Made by a program: the position numbers and the translations under genes. This document shows, piece by piece, positions 1-7,640 of a DNA stretch of 64,000 bases (position 1 is its first letter; every line of letters starts with the position of its first letter). This DNA is from Micromonospora halotolerans (GTDB lineage Bacteria > Actinomycetota > Actinomycetes > Mycobacteriales > Micromonosporaceae), in assembly GCF_032108445.1 (NCBI RefSeq), contig NZ_CP134876.1, positions 4,712,001 through 4,776,000 of the forward strand. Reading direction: 5' to 3'. The notes beneath the pieces were generated by a model. The model was not told where the DNA came from. It made no database searches and saw only the letters and a program-made list of their open reading frames with translations.

Positions 1-741
1 CTGCTGCACGACGGCCAGGTGTGGAACGCGATCAAGAACAACGCGATCATGCTCGCCGTGGTGCCGGTGCTCACCATCGGCCTCGGACTGTTCTTCGCCA
101 CCATGCTCAACATGGGCGGCCGCAAGGGACGGGCCGGGGTCACCGGCGTCCGGGGCACCTCCGTCTACCGGATGGTCTACTTCTTCCCGCAGGTGCTCTC
201 GGTGGTGATCATCGCCCTCCTCTGGAAGGAGGTCTACCACCCCAACAACGGCCTGCTCAACGGCGCGCTGCGGGCGTTGGGCCTGCCGGCGCCGACCTGG
301 CTCGGTGACCCGCGTACCGCCTTCTGGTGCGTGCTGGCGGTGATGGTCTGGAGCAACGTGGGGTTCTACGTGGTGCTCTTCGGCGCCGCCATGTCCGCCG
401 TCCCGCGGGACATCTACGAGGCGGTGATGCTCGACGGGGCGTCCCGCTGGACCACCCTGCGCCGGATCACCGTGCCGCTGCTCTGGGACACCGTGCAGGT
501 GGCCTGGATCTACCTGGCCATCGCCGCGCTGGACGGTTTCATCCTGGTCCAGCAGATGACCAACGGCGGACCCAACTTCTCGTCCGACGTGATCGGCCTG
601 CGGATGTACGAGACGGCGTTCGGCAGCGAGAGCAAGTTCGGGTACGCCTCCGCCATCGGCGTGGTGATGCTGTTCCTGACCCTGTCGGTCGCGGTGCTGG
701 CGCTGCGTACCGCCCGTCGCGATCGGATCGAATACTCGTGA
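1..741 (+). CDS. Sugar ABC transporter permease, NgcF-type (5' end outside window)
   Basis: Inner-membrane permease of a binding-protein-dependent carbohydrate importer (MalF/NgcF side). The reading frame is open from base 1, so the N-terminus lies upstream. Several hydrophobic helices are visible, and the EAA loop that docks the ATPase reads EAVMLDGASRWTTLRRITVP. It is closely similar along its length to the permease at 7641-8582: both share the FFPQVLS segment, the GFYVVLF/GFYMVLF segment and the terminal RRDRIEY/RRERIEF. The stop overlaps the start of the next permease (GTGA). The binding-protein gene is probably upstream of the window. Substrate is inferred from paralogy only, as an amino sugar or its oligomer. 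Confidence 0.9.
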   Translation: MLHDGQVWNAIKNNAIMLAVVPVLTIGLGLFFATMLNMGGRKGRAGVTGVRGTSVYRMVYFFPQVLSVVIIALLWKEVYHPNNGLLNGALRALGLPAPTWLGDPRTAFWCVLAVMVWSNVGFYVVLFGAAMSAVPRDIYEAVMLDGASRWTTLRRITVPLLWDTVQVAWIYLAIAALDGFILVQQMTNGGPNFSSDVIGLRMYETAFGSESKFGYASAIGVVMLFLTLSVAVLALRTARRDRIEYS

Positions 742-1646
742 CCACGCTGGATCGGCCCACCACGACGGCGGCGGAGGAGCCCGGGGCCGCCCGCGGCCAG
801 GATCGGCGGCTGCGCCGCGAACTGGGCGTCGCCAACCTCTTCTCGCACGGTTTCCTGCTGCTCTGGGCCGCGCTGACCGCGCTGCCGCTGCTGTGGATGT
901 TCATCAGCTCGTTCAAGAGCGACGGTGAGATCCTCTCCGACCCCTGGGGGCTGCCGGGGGCGCTGCGCTTCGAGAACTGGTCCCGGGCCTGGACCGAGGC
1001 GCACATCGGCCGGTACTTCCTGAACAGCGGCATCGTGGTGGCCGGCTCGCTCACCCTCACCATGCTGCTCGGCGCCACGGCGGCGTACGTCTTCGCCCGG
1101 TACGAGTTCCGGGGGCGGCAGGTCGTCTACTACCTGTTCGTCGGCGGGATGATGTTCCCGGTGTTCCTCGCCCTCGTGCCGCTCTTCTTCGTGGTGCGCA
1201 ACGCCGGCCTGTTCGGCAGTTGGACCGGCCTGATCCTGGTCTACGCCGCCTACTCGCTGCCCTTCACGGTCTTCTTCCTGACCGCCTTCTTCCGGACGCT
1301 CCCGACGTCCATCGCCGAGGCCGCGCTCATCGACGGCTGCGGGCACTTCCGGCTCTTCTTCCGGGTGATGCTGCCGATGGCGCGACCAGGATTGATCAGC
1401 GTGGCGATCTTCAACTTCCTCAGCCACTGGAACCAGTTCATCCTGCCGCAGGTGCTGATGCAGGGCGACGACTCCAAGTGGGTGCTGGCGCAGGGCCTCA
1501 CCGCGCTCGCGGTCAGTCAGGGCTACCAGGGCGACTTCAGCGGCCTGTTCGCCGGACTGACCATCGCCACCCTGCCGGTGCTGGCGGTGTACGTCGCGTT
1601 CCAGCGGCAGATCCAGACCGGCCTCACGGCCGGGCAGCTCAAGTGA
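738..1646 (+). CDS. Sugar ABC transporter permease, NgcG-type
   Basis: Second membrane subunit (MalG/NgcG side) of the importer, 302 residues. I chose the GTG that overlaps the upstream stop (GTGA), which gives translational coupling. The same frame stays open upstream but only as a shadow of the previous gene. Six hydrophobic segments are visible, and the EAA loop reads EAALIDGCGHFRLFFRVMLP. It ends QTGLTAGQLK, nearly the same tail as the paralogue at 8596-9549 (QSGLTAGVSK). No ATPase gene is nearby, as is usual for actinobacterial sugar importers that share an MsiK-type ATPase encoded elsewhere. Confidence 0.92.
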   Translation: MTTLDRPTTTAAEEPGAARGQDRRLRRELGVANLFSHGFLLLWAALTALPLLWMFISSFKSDGEILSDPWGLPGALRFENWSRAWTEAHIGRYFLNSGIVVAGSLTLTMLLGATAAYVFARYEFRGRQVVYYLFVGGMMFPVFLALVPLFFVVRNAGLFGSWTGLILVYAAYSLPFTVFFLTAFFRTLPTSIAEAALIDGCGHFRLFFRVMLPMARPGLISVAIFNFLSHWNQFILPQVLMQGDDSKWVLAQGLTALAVSQGYQGDFSGLFAGLTIATLPVLAVYVAFQRQIQTGLTAGQLK

Positions 1647-1671
1647 GGTGCCGGCGGCCCGTCCGGTGGTG

Positions 1672-1686
1672 GTTGCCACAGGCAAC
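1672..1686 (+). terminator. Small hairpin after the first permease pair
   Basis: GTTGCC-ACA-GGCAAC, a perfect 6-bp stem 25 bases after the permease stop. It is short and has no T-run, so it is only a weak terminator candidate. Confidence 0.3.
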
Positions 1687-1753
1687 GGGGCAGCGCGACC
1701 GCTAAGGGCTCCTCTATCGTGGGCCGGCACCTTCACCGATTGACAGGAATCAC

Positions 1754-2317
1754 ATGTTCTTCCTCATCTACGACCTCCTGCTGCTGCTCGGCGGCATCGC
1801 GATGGTCGCCATCGGCATCGCCATCAAGGAGCAGGGCACCGGAGCCCGGATCCTCAACGTGGTCGTCGGCCTGGCCTTCTTCGCCTACGGCTTCTACCTG
1901 ATGTTCCTCTTCGATGGCGACTCCTACCGGGTCTTCATCTACGTCTTCATCCTGCCGATCCTGCTGATCGTGCGCGCCGTGAAGGGCCGCAAGGAGGCCC
2001 GCGAGCAGGCCGCGGCGCACCAGTTCGCCGGCGCGCCCCAGCCCGGCCAGTTCGCCCCGTCCGCCCCGGGCCAGCCGGGCCAGGGCTGGCCGGCCCCCCA
2101 GGGCCAGCCCGCCCCCTACGGCCAGGCCCCGCACCAGCCCGGCCAGCCGGCGCCGCAGGCGCCCTACGGCCAGCCGGCCCCCCAGGGCCAGTACGGCCAG
2201 CCCCAGGCTCAGTACGGCCAGCCCCAGGCTCAGTACGGCCAGCCGCAGGGCCAGTACGGCCAGCCCCAGGGCCAGTACGGCCAGCCGCAGGCGCAGCCGG
2301 GCTACCCGAACGCCTGA
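1754..2317 (+). CDS. Small membrane protein with Gly/Pro/Gln-rich repeat tail
   Basis: 187 residues, no recognised family. About residues 3-80 form three hydrophobic helices separated by short polar turns. After a basic cluster (VKGRKEAREQ) the rest is a low-complexity tail rich in Pro, Gln, Gly and Tyr, containing five near-identical GQYGQPQ-type heptads near the end. Such tails are common on actinobacterial membrane proteins and are probably disordered and cytoplasmic. An AGGAA stretch six bases before the ATG supports the start. It stands alone and is followed by a strong terminator. The tail is encoded by a tandem DNA repeat, so copy number may vary between strains. Confidence 0.75.
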   Translation: MFFLIYDLLLLLGGIAMVAIGIAIKEQGTGARILNVVVGLAFFAYGFYLMFLFDGDSYRVFIYVFILPILLIVRAVKGRKEAREQAAAHQFAGAPQPGQFAPSAPGQPGQGWPAPQGQPAPYGQAPHQPGQPAPQAPYGQPAPQGQYGQPQAQYGQPQAQYGQPQGQYGQPQGQYGQPQAQPGYPNA

Positions 2318-2332
2318 ACCTCGCACCGCGGC

Positions 2333-2367
2333 AGCGGGCCGGTCGACGCGCTGTCGACCGGCCCGCT
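2333..2367 (+). terminator. Perfect 15-bp hairpin terminator
   Basis: AGCGGGCCGGTCGAC, a 5-base loop, then the exact reverse complement, followed by GTTTCGTT. It lies 16 bases after the stop of the repeat-tailed membrane protein. Confidence 0.8.
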
Positions 2368-3145
2368 GTTTCGTTCGGCTCCCGCCCAGCGCGCCAAGTT
2401 GGCGCGAGCCGGCGGGTCCGGCTCACGTAAGCTGACCGATTCTGACCATCGATTCGCAGAGCTTTCACGTCGCGGTCGCGGGCATCGCGTTCCCTCATCC
2501 CGGCCAAGCGCCCCGCGCCTTCCCACCGTCCGGTGGTCCCTGCGCTGCGCGCGGTCGAGCTGAGTCGTGCGTGATGTCACCGGCCGACAACGTCCCCGCG
2601 GCCATCGCGACACGGGCCGGCGGACGGTCCGGCCCGCCGCCCGCCGCCCGCCAGATCTTGGCGACTTACAGCAGCGAGCAGCAACTCGCCAAGATTCGGC
2701 GGACCTCGACGCCCGAGACGTGATTCGCGGCGTCCGAGGCGGGTCGGGCATAGCTCACGAGCCGCTAGGAACTTGATGAGGTGGGTGACTCACCTGACCT
2801 GACGACGCGGATGACTGACCGTGCCCGCCCAGGCGGCGCTGGGATGAGTCACTTAGGGCATCAAGTTGCTAGGTGCTGAGTAGAAGGCGGCCGACGGGCA
2901 CGGGCCTCTCGCGCGCCATTGAGCAGAGATCGGCAACGACGCGGGTGCGCTGGTCGGGCGCGCCCAGCAGGAGCTTCCTCGTGCCGGATCATCGATGGGA
3001 TGATCTCCGGTCGCCGCCCTGGTGGGCATTGGATCGGGCTCCCGCGGTCGCGGCGGGACGCTCGGGCGGTTCCCCCAGGCGCGTCACTGCCGCCGAGTAG
3101 CGGCGGAGGCCGCCGGGTGCGGGTGCAGGGCCGGGGATGAAGTGC
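2368..3145. other. Gene-poor stretch with two inverted repeats
   Basis: No open frame here has family signals or a ribosome-binding site. Two inverted repeats are visible. One is ATCTTGGCGA (2655-2664) with TCGCCAAGAT (2686-2695). The other is a longer pair, CTAGGAACTTGATG (2765-2778) with CATCAAGTTGCTAG (2859-2872), one mismatch. Otherwise I see nothing assignable. Confidence 0.6.
2765..2872. repeat. 108-bp element bounded by 14-bp inverted repeats
   Basis: The ends CTAGGAACTTGATG and CATCAAGTTGCTAG are inverted copies with one mismatch, enclosing 80 bases. The interior also contains GGTGACTCACC-like and GATGAGTCAC motifs. It could be a MITE-like remnant or a long hairpin. No target-site duplication is obvious. 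Confidence 0.4.
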
Positions 3146-3312
3146 GGGCCCAGGGGTCAGGGCGGCGGGCCCAGGGGTCAGGGCGGCGGGCCCAGGGGTC
3201 AGGGCGGCGGGACAAGGGATCAGGGCGGCGGGACAAGGGATCAGGGCGGCGGGGCCAGGGGTCTAAGGCGGCGGGGCCAGGGGGTCTAAGGCGGCGGGGC
3301 CAGGGGGCTAGG
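3146..3312. repeat. 21-bp minisatellite, eight units
   Basis: Three copies of GGGCCCAGGGGTCAGGGCGGC (3146-3208) and two of a GGGACAAGGGATCAGGGCGGC variant (3209-3250) are followed by 22-, 23- and 17-base variants carrying GTCTAAGG. The array starts 19 bases beyond the stop of the kinase gene, so it sits in that gene's 3' untranslated region. It encodes nothing convincing in any frame. Confidence 0.85.
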
Positions 3313-3331
3313 CCTGCGGGCTGACGGGAGG

Positions 3332-4318
3332 TCAGGCCGGCGGGACGAGCAGGGTGTGCAGGGTCGCTGGGTCGGTGACCTCGGGCAGGTCGCGGGCGGC
3401 GAGCCAGGCGGCCGCGGCGGCCCCGTCGCCGGCGCTGCGCAGTGGGGCGTCCGGCCACCGGCGGGCGAGTTCCAGGCGGACTGCGGCGGCCAGCGGGGTG
3501 TCGCCGGTGAGCAGGCCGCCGCCGAGCACCACGGGGTCGGTGGCGCCGGGCGGCCGGATGCGGGAGACGCTCTCGGCCAGCAGCGCGGCTGCCTCCGCGA
3601 CCAGGGCCAGGCCGGTCGGTTCGCCGTCGCGGGCCGCCGTGGCGACCAGCGGCGCGAGCCGGGCCAGTTCCACCGGCGGTCGGCGGGTCACCGCCTGCAC
3701 GACCGCGTCCGCGGTCGCGCGGGGGCGGGCGGCGACCTCGGTGGTGCCGGTCAGTTCGGCGAGGACCTGGCGGGCCAGGTCGCCGGGCGGCTGGGCCCGG
3801 TCCAGGTCGGTGAGCAGGCGGCGGACCGCCTCCCGGCCCAGCCAGAACCCCGAGCCGGCGTCGCCGAGCAGCCAGCCGTGGCCGTCGGCGGTGCGGTCGA
3901 GGCGCAGGTCGCGTACCTGGGCGGCAATGGCGCCGGTGCCGGCGATGAGCACGGTGCCATCGGGGGCCGCCGTGCCCGAGGCGTACGCCACGAGGGCGTC
4001 GCCGTGGACGGCGTAGGGGCAGCGCAGGCCGGCGTCGGCCCAGGCCCGGTCGAAGGCGGCCCGGCCCTGTGGGTCGGCGAGGAGCCGGCCGGCCCCGGCC
4101 AGCCCGATGACGCCGGCACGGACCCGGGTCGGGTCGACGTCGGCGAGCGCGGCGCGCAGCGCGGCGAGGAGTTCGGCGGCGGCCCGTTCGGCGCCGTGGC
4201 TGGTCGGGTTGCCCCCGCCGGCGCGGCCCACGCCGAGGCGTACCCCGTCGAGGGTGAGGGCGGCGGCGCGGGTGGACGTACCCCCGACGTCGAGGCCGAC
4301 CACGGCGGTGTCCGACAT
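3332..4318 (-). CDS. N-acetylglucosamine kinase-like BadF/BadG ATPase
   Basis: 328 residues, ASKHA-fold sugar kinase of the BadF/BcrA group, to which actinobacterial and mammalian N-acetylglucosamine kinases belong. Visible motifs are the phosphate-1 loop GLDVGGTSTRAA (about 8-19), GLAGAGR, the adenosine/phosphate-2 segment IAGTGAIAAQ and DAGSGFWLGREAV. It should phosphorylate a cytoplasmic amino sugar (GlcNAc or MurNAc) to the 6-phosphate. I chose the ATG giving MSDTAVVGLD; further upstream the frame runs into the promoter region. It is divergent from the RpiR regulator and amino-sugar importer genes, which supports an amino-sugar substrate. Confidence 0.85.
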   Translation of the reverse strand: MSDTAVVGLDVGGTSTRAAALTLDGVRLGVGRAGGGNPTSHGAERAAAELLAALRAALADVDPTRVRAGVIGLAGAGRLLADPQGRAAFDRAWADAGLRCPYAVHGDALVAYASGTAAPDGTVLIAGTGAIAAQVRDLRLDRTADGHGWLLGDAGSGFWLGREAVRRLLTDLDRAQPPGDLARQVLAELTGTTEVAARPRATADAVVQAVTRRPPVELARLAPLVATAARDGEPTGLALVAEAAALLAESVSRIRPPGATDPVVLGGGLLTGDTPLAAAVRLELARRWPDAPLRSAGDGAAAAAWLAARDLPEVTDPATLHTLLVPPA

Positions 4319-4369
4319 CCCCTCATGCTGGTCGGCCGGGCTCCGGGGCGCAAGATCCGGGCTGTGCGC

Positions 4370-4466
4370 CAGGTAACAGTTTGAAAACTTCGCCCACGCC
4401 CTTGACACGGAGGGGCCTTCAGTAAGAACTTTTACCACTAACAGTTAACACTCTTTTCGGAAAGGC
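4370..4466. promoter_or_regulatory. AT-rich divergent promoter/operator region of the amino-sugar cluster
   Basis: This is a markedly AT-rich island in very GC-rich DNA between the kinase and the RpiR regulator. It holds TTGACA (4402-4407, a -35 candidate for the + genes), an imperfect palindrome GTAAGAACTTTTAC (4422-4435, arms GTAA/TTAC) and TAACAGTT twice (4374-4381 and 4439-4446, the second inside TAACAGTTAAC). A GGAAAGG ribosome site precedes the ATG at 4472. The palindrome is the natural candidate site for the RpiR protein, but that is inference. Confidence 0.5.
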
Positions 4467-4471
4467 GTCCC

Positions 4472-5434
4472 ATGGTTGATCACGAGGTGGACACCCCCGC
4501 GGGGACCGCGGTGGTCGACGCCGACGCGGTCGACCGGCGGGGTGCGGTGGCCGTCTCCTCCGATGGCGTACTGGCCCGGGTCCGGGCTGGTGCGGGGGAG
4601 CTGACGGGGGCGTTGCGCCGGGTCGCCGAGCACGTGCTCAGTGACCCGGAGGCAGCGGCCCGGGCCACCATCGTCGAGTTGGCCGAGCGTAGCGGCACCT
4701 CGCCGGCCACGATCACCCGGTTCTGCCGGGCCATGGGCTTCGAGGGCTACGCCGACCTGCGGCTCGGCATCGCGGCGGAGACCGGCCGGGCCCGCTCGGC
4801 GGGCTGGACGGTCGACATCGGCCGGGAGATCCAGCCCAGTGACCCGCTGTCCCGGGTGCTCGACCAGATCATGGCCGCCGACACCCGGGCCATGCACGAC
4901 ACCGCTGCGCTGCTCGACCTCGCGGAGGTGGAGCGGGCGGCCGTGGCCATCGCCGGGGCCAGCCGGGTGAACATCTTCGGCGCCAGCGGCAGTGCCCTGG
5001 TCGGCGAGGAGATGCAGTTCAGCCTGCACCGCATCGGGGTGGCCGCCTGGGCCTGGAGCGACGTGCACGAGGGGCTCGCCAGCGCCGCGCTGCTCGGCGT
5101 CGGCGACGTCGCGCTCGGCATCTCGCACACCGGGCAGACCCGGGAGACCATCGAGATGCTCGCGGAGGCGGGCAGCCGGGGGGCGACCACTGTCGCGCTG
5201 ACCGGCTTCCCCCGCTCGCCGCTGGCCGAGCTGGCCGACATCGTGCTGGTCACCGCCAGCCAGGCCACCACCTTCCGGCCCGACGCGCTCTCCGCGCGGC
5301 ACCCCCAGCTCGTCGTGCTCGACCTGCTCTACATCGCGGTGGCGCAGCGCACCCACGACCGCGCCCACGCGGCCTTCCGGCGTACCGCCCAGGCCGTCGA
5401 CGGGCACAAGGCCGAGAAGGGGGCCACCTCATGA
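4472..5434 (+). CDS. RpiR/MurR-family transcriptional regulator with SIS domain
   Basis: 320 residues. An N-terminal RpiR helix-turn-helix (about 45-105) contains TIVELAERSGTSPATITRFCR, shortened here to its core SGTSPATITRFC. A C-terminal phosphosugar-binding SIS domain (about 145-280) contains INIFGASGSA-like and ISHTGQTRE motifs. Family members sense sugar phosphates and control neighbouring sugar catabolic genes. The stop overlaps the ATG of the next SIS gene (ATGA), so the regulator heads the operon and is probably autoregulated through the region just upstream. The likely ligand is a GlcNAc- or MurNAc-6-phosphate-type compound, by context. Confidence 0.9.
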   Translation: MVDHEVDTPAGTAVVDADAVDRRGAVAVSSDGVLARVRAGAGELTGALRRVAEHVLSDPEAAARATIVELAERSGTSPATITRFCRAMGFEGYADLRLGIAAETGRARSAGWTVDIGREIQPSDPLSRVLDQIMAADTRAMHDTAALLDLAEVERAAVAIAGASRVNIFGASGSALVGEEMQFSLHRIGVAAWAWSDVHEGLASAALLGVGDVALGISHTGQTRETIEMLAEAGSRGATTVALTGFPRSPLAELADIVLVTASQATTFRPDALSARHPQLVVLDLLYIAVAQRTHDRAHAAFRRTAQAVDGHKAEKGATS

Positions 5435-6180
5435 TCAGTGCCCAGCGGTACGCGGACGCCGTCCGCCCGGTGCTCGACCGGCTGGTCGACACCCAGGCGG
5501 AGGCGGTCGACCGGGCGGCCGACGTGATCGCCGGCGGCCTGCGTGCCGGCGGGGTGCTCCAGGCGTTCGGCGCCGGCCACTCCGAGGCGTTCGCCGCCGA
5601 GTTGGTGGCCCGGGCCGGCGGCCTGGTCCCGACCAACCGACTCTCCCTGCACGACCTCGTGCTGCACGGCGACGCGCCCCGCGACGTGCTCGCCGACCCC
5701 AAGCTGGAACGCGACCCGGCCGTGGCGCACCAGCTCTACGCCCTGGCGGCGCCGCAGCCGGAGGACGTCTTCGTGGTCGCCTCCCAGTCCGGCATCAACG
5801 GCTCGGTGGTCGAGCTGGCGACGCTGGTCCGGGAACACGGCCACCCCCTGATCGCGGTCACCTCGGTCGAGCACACCGCACGGGTCGCCCCGCGGCACCC
5901 GTCCGGCCACCGGCTCGCCGACCTCGCCGACGTCGTGCTGGACAACGGCGCGCCGTACGGTGACGCACTGCTGCCGCTCGAGGGCGGCGGCGCGGTCTGT
6001 GCGGTCTCGTCGGTCACCGCGGCGCTGCTGGCGCAGCTGCTGACCGCCGAGGTCGTGCGACGGTTCCACCAGGCCGGAGAGGTACCCCCTATCTACCTCT
6101 CCGCCAACGTCCCCGGTGGGGACGAGCACAACCTCGCCCTCGAGTCGCGGTACGCCGGGCGCCTCCGGCGGACCGCCTGA
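5431..6180 (+). CDS. UPF0309-type SIS domain protein (phosphosugar-binding enzyme)
   Basis: 249 residues, one SIS domain with the phosphosugar motifs FGAGHSEAFAAE (about 47-58) and ASQSGINGSVVE (about 117-128). The layout matches the UPF0309 / sugar isomerase SIS_2 group rather than classical MurQ etherase, whose EGGEG-type signature is not seen. From memory, a Streptomyces member of this group (SCO4393/NagS) is linked to aminosugar toxicity and a GlcNAc-6-phosphate dehydratase activity; I cannot verify that here. It is translationally coupled to the RpiR gene and followed at 25 bases by the binding lipoprotein gene. Role: metabolism of the amino-sugar phosphate made by the divergent kinase. 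Confidence 0.8.
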   Translation: MISAQRYADAVRPVLDRLVDTQAEAVDRAADVIAGGLRAGGVLQAFGAGHSEAFAAELVARAGGLVPTNRLSLHDLVLHGDAPRDVLADPKLERDPAVAHQLYALAAPQPEDVFVVASQSGINGSVVELATLVREHGHPLIAVTSVEHTARVAPRHPSGHRLADLADVVLDNGAPYGDALLPLEGGGAVCAVSSVTAALLAQLLTAEVVRRFHQAGEVPPIYLSANVPGGDEHNLALESRYAGRLRRTA

Positions 6181-6205
6181 CCCGACACCACAAGGAGAGA
6201 CAAAG

Positions 6206-7618
6206 ATGTCGGTTACCCCCGAGAATCTCGGCGACCTCAGCCGCCGGACCCTGCTCCAGCGTGCCGCCGCGGCGGGCCTCCTCGCCGTCCCGGCGATGGG
6301 CGTGCTCAGCGCCTGCGCCGGCAGCGAGCCGGAGAAGTCCGACACCGGCGGCGGTGCCAAGAGCAAGGACAACCCGTTCGGTGTGAAGGACGGCAGCGCC
6401 GTCAAGGTGGTCGTCTTCAACGGCGGTCTGGGCGACCAGTGGGCCAAGGAAGACAAGGTCATCTTCAGCGCCAAGCACCCGAACGTCACGGTCAACATGT
6501 CTTCGACCCAGAAGATCAAGACCGAAGAGCAGCCGAAGATGGCGACGCAGCCGAGTGACCTGGTCATGAACTCGGGCGCCGACATGATGGACCGCAGCAC
6601 GCTGATCAACGAGGGCGCCATCGAGCCGCTCGACGACCTGCTCACCGCGCCCGCCTGGGACAGCGAGGGCACCGTGGCGGACTCGCTGCTGCCGGGCACG
6701 GTCACCGACGGCACCCAGAACGGCAAGTTCTACGTCGTGAACGTGGCGTACACGGTGTGGGGCAACTGGTACAACGCGGCGCTGTTCAAGAAGGAGGGTT
6801 GGCAGGCGCCGACCACCTGGGAGGAGTTCTTCGCGCTGGCGCCGAAGATCAAGAACAAGGGTATGGCGCCGTACGTGCACGACGCCGTGCACGGCTACTA
6901 CCCGCGCTGGGCGCTCATGGCGAGCATCTGGAAGACCGCCGGCAAGCAGGTCGTCGTCGACATCGACAACCTGAAGGAGAACGCCTGGAAGGCCGACGGC
7001 GTGGTCAAGGCGCTGGAGCCGTGGGAGAAGCTGGTCAAGGACAAGCTGCTCCTCCCGGGCAAGCTCGACCACACCCAGTCGCAGCAGGCGTTCCTCGACG
7101 GCAAGGCGGCGTTCATCCAGGTCGGCACGTGGCTGAAGAACGAGATGGCCGCCACCATCCCGCCGGGCTTCGAGCTGACCCTGTCCGACTACTGGCACAA
7201 CGCGGACGACAAGACGCCGAAGGACGTGTTCGCCTCGTCCGGTGAGGGCTTCGTCGTGCCGAGCAAGGCCCCGAACAAGGAGGCCGCGAAGGAGTTCCTG
7301 CGGGCGATGCTGTCCAAGGCCGGCTCGGCCAAGTTCGCCGAGCTGACCAAGTCGCTGGCCTCCACCAAGGGCTCCGGCGACAACGTGCAGGACACCGCGC
7401 TGGCCAGCGCCAACGCCCTCATGAAGAACGGCGGCAGCGAGCTCATCTCGGTCAAGTTCCAGGACTTCTACGCGGACCTGGACAAGGAGAGCCAGAACCT
7501 CTCCGAGGAGCTGATGGCCGGCCGGCTCACCGCGCAGCAGTTCGTCGACAAGATGCAGGCGGCCGCCGACAAGGTCGCCAAGGACTCGTCGATCAAGAAG
7601 CAGACCCGCACCGCCTGA
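6206..7618 (+). CDS. ngcE: N-acetylglucosamine/chitobiose ABC transporter binding lipoprotein, NgcE-type
   Basis: 470 residues. A twin-arginine signal (SRRTLLQ, 12-18) and lipobox LSAC (Cys37) predict a Tat-exported lipoprotein on the outer face of the membrane. The mature start (NPFGVKDGSAVKVVVFNGGL) resembles the NgcE family, which binds GlcNAc and chitobiose in Streptomyces. The remainder has the family-1 extracellular solute-binding fold. AAGGAGA seven bases before the ATG fixes the start; longer starts would read through the ribosome site. The order ngcE-ngcF-ngcG follows. The substrate is inferred from family resemblance plus the kinase/SIS context. Confidence 0.8.
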   Translation: MSVTPENLGDLSRRTLLQRAAAAGLLAVPAMGVLSACAGSEPEKSDTGGGAKSKDNPFGVKDGSAVKVVVFNGGLGDQWAKEDKVIFSAKHPNVTVNMSSTQKIKTEEQPKMATQPSDLVMNSGADMMDRSTLINEGAIEPLDDLLTAPAWDSEGTVADSLLPGTVTDGTQNGKFYVVNVAYTVWGNWYNAALFKKEGWQAPTTWEEFFALAPKIKNKGMAPYVHDAVHGYYPRWALMASIWKTAGKQVVVDIDNLKENAWKADGVVKALEPWEKLVKDKLLLPGKLDHTQSQQAFLDGKAAFIQVGTWLKNEMAATIPPGFELTLSDYWHNADDKTPKDVFASSGEGFVVPSKAPNKEAAKEFLRAMLSKAGSAKFAELTKSLASTKGSGDNVQDTALASANALMKNGGSELISVKFQDFYADLDKESQNLSEELMAGRLTAQQFVDKMQAAADKVAKDSSIKKQTRTA

Positions 7619-7640
7619 TCCGACGGAGAGAGTGAGTCCT

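Noticed and set aside
510..1736. Long open frame (408 codons) on the minus strand over the permease genes
   Set aside because: It is antisense to two permeases with clear family motifs, is rich in charged low-complexity residues and has no ribosome site; high-GC DNA routinely gives such frames.
2302..2751. 149-codon minus-strand frame in the gene-poor kilobase
   Set aside because: Arg/Ser/Pro-rich translation with no family match; it runs through the terminator at 2333-2367 and one inverted repeat.
3146..3312. Repeat array as a CRISPR
   Set aside because: The units are contiguous with no spacers, G-rich, and no cas genes are present; it is a minisatellite.
4319..4471. DasR (dre) site at the amino-sugar promoter
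   Set aside because: I looked for the ACTGGTCTAGACCACT-type consensus and found no acceptable match; the visible palindrome is different.
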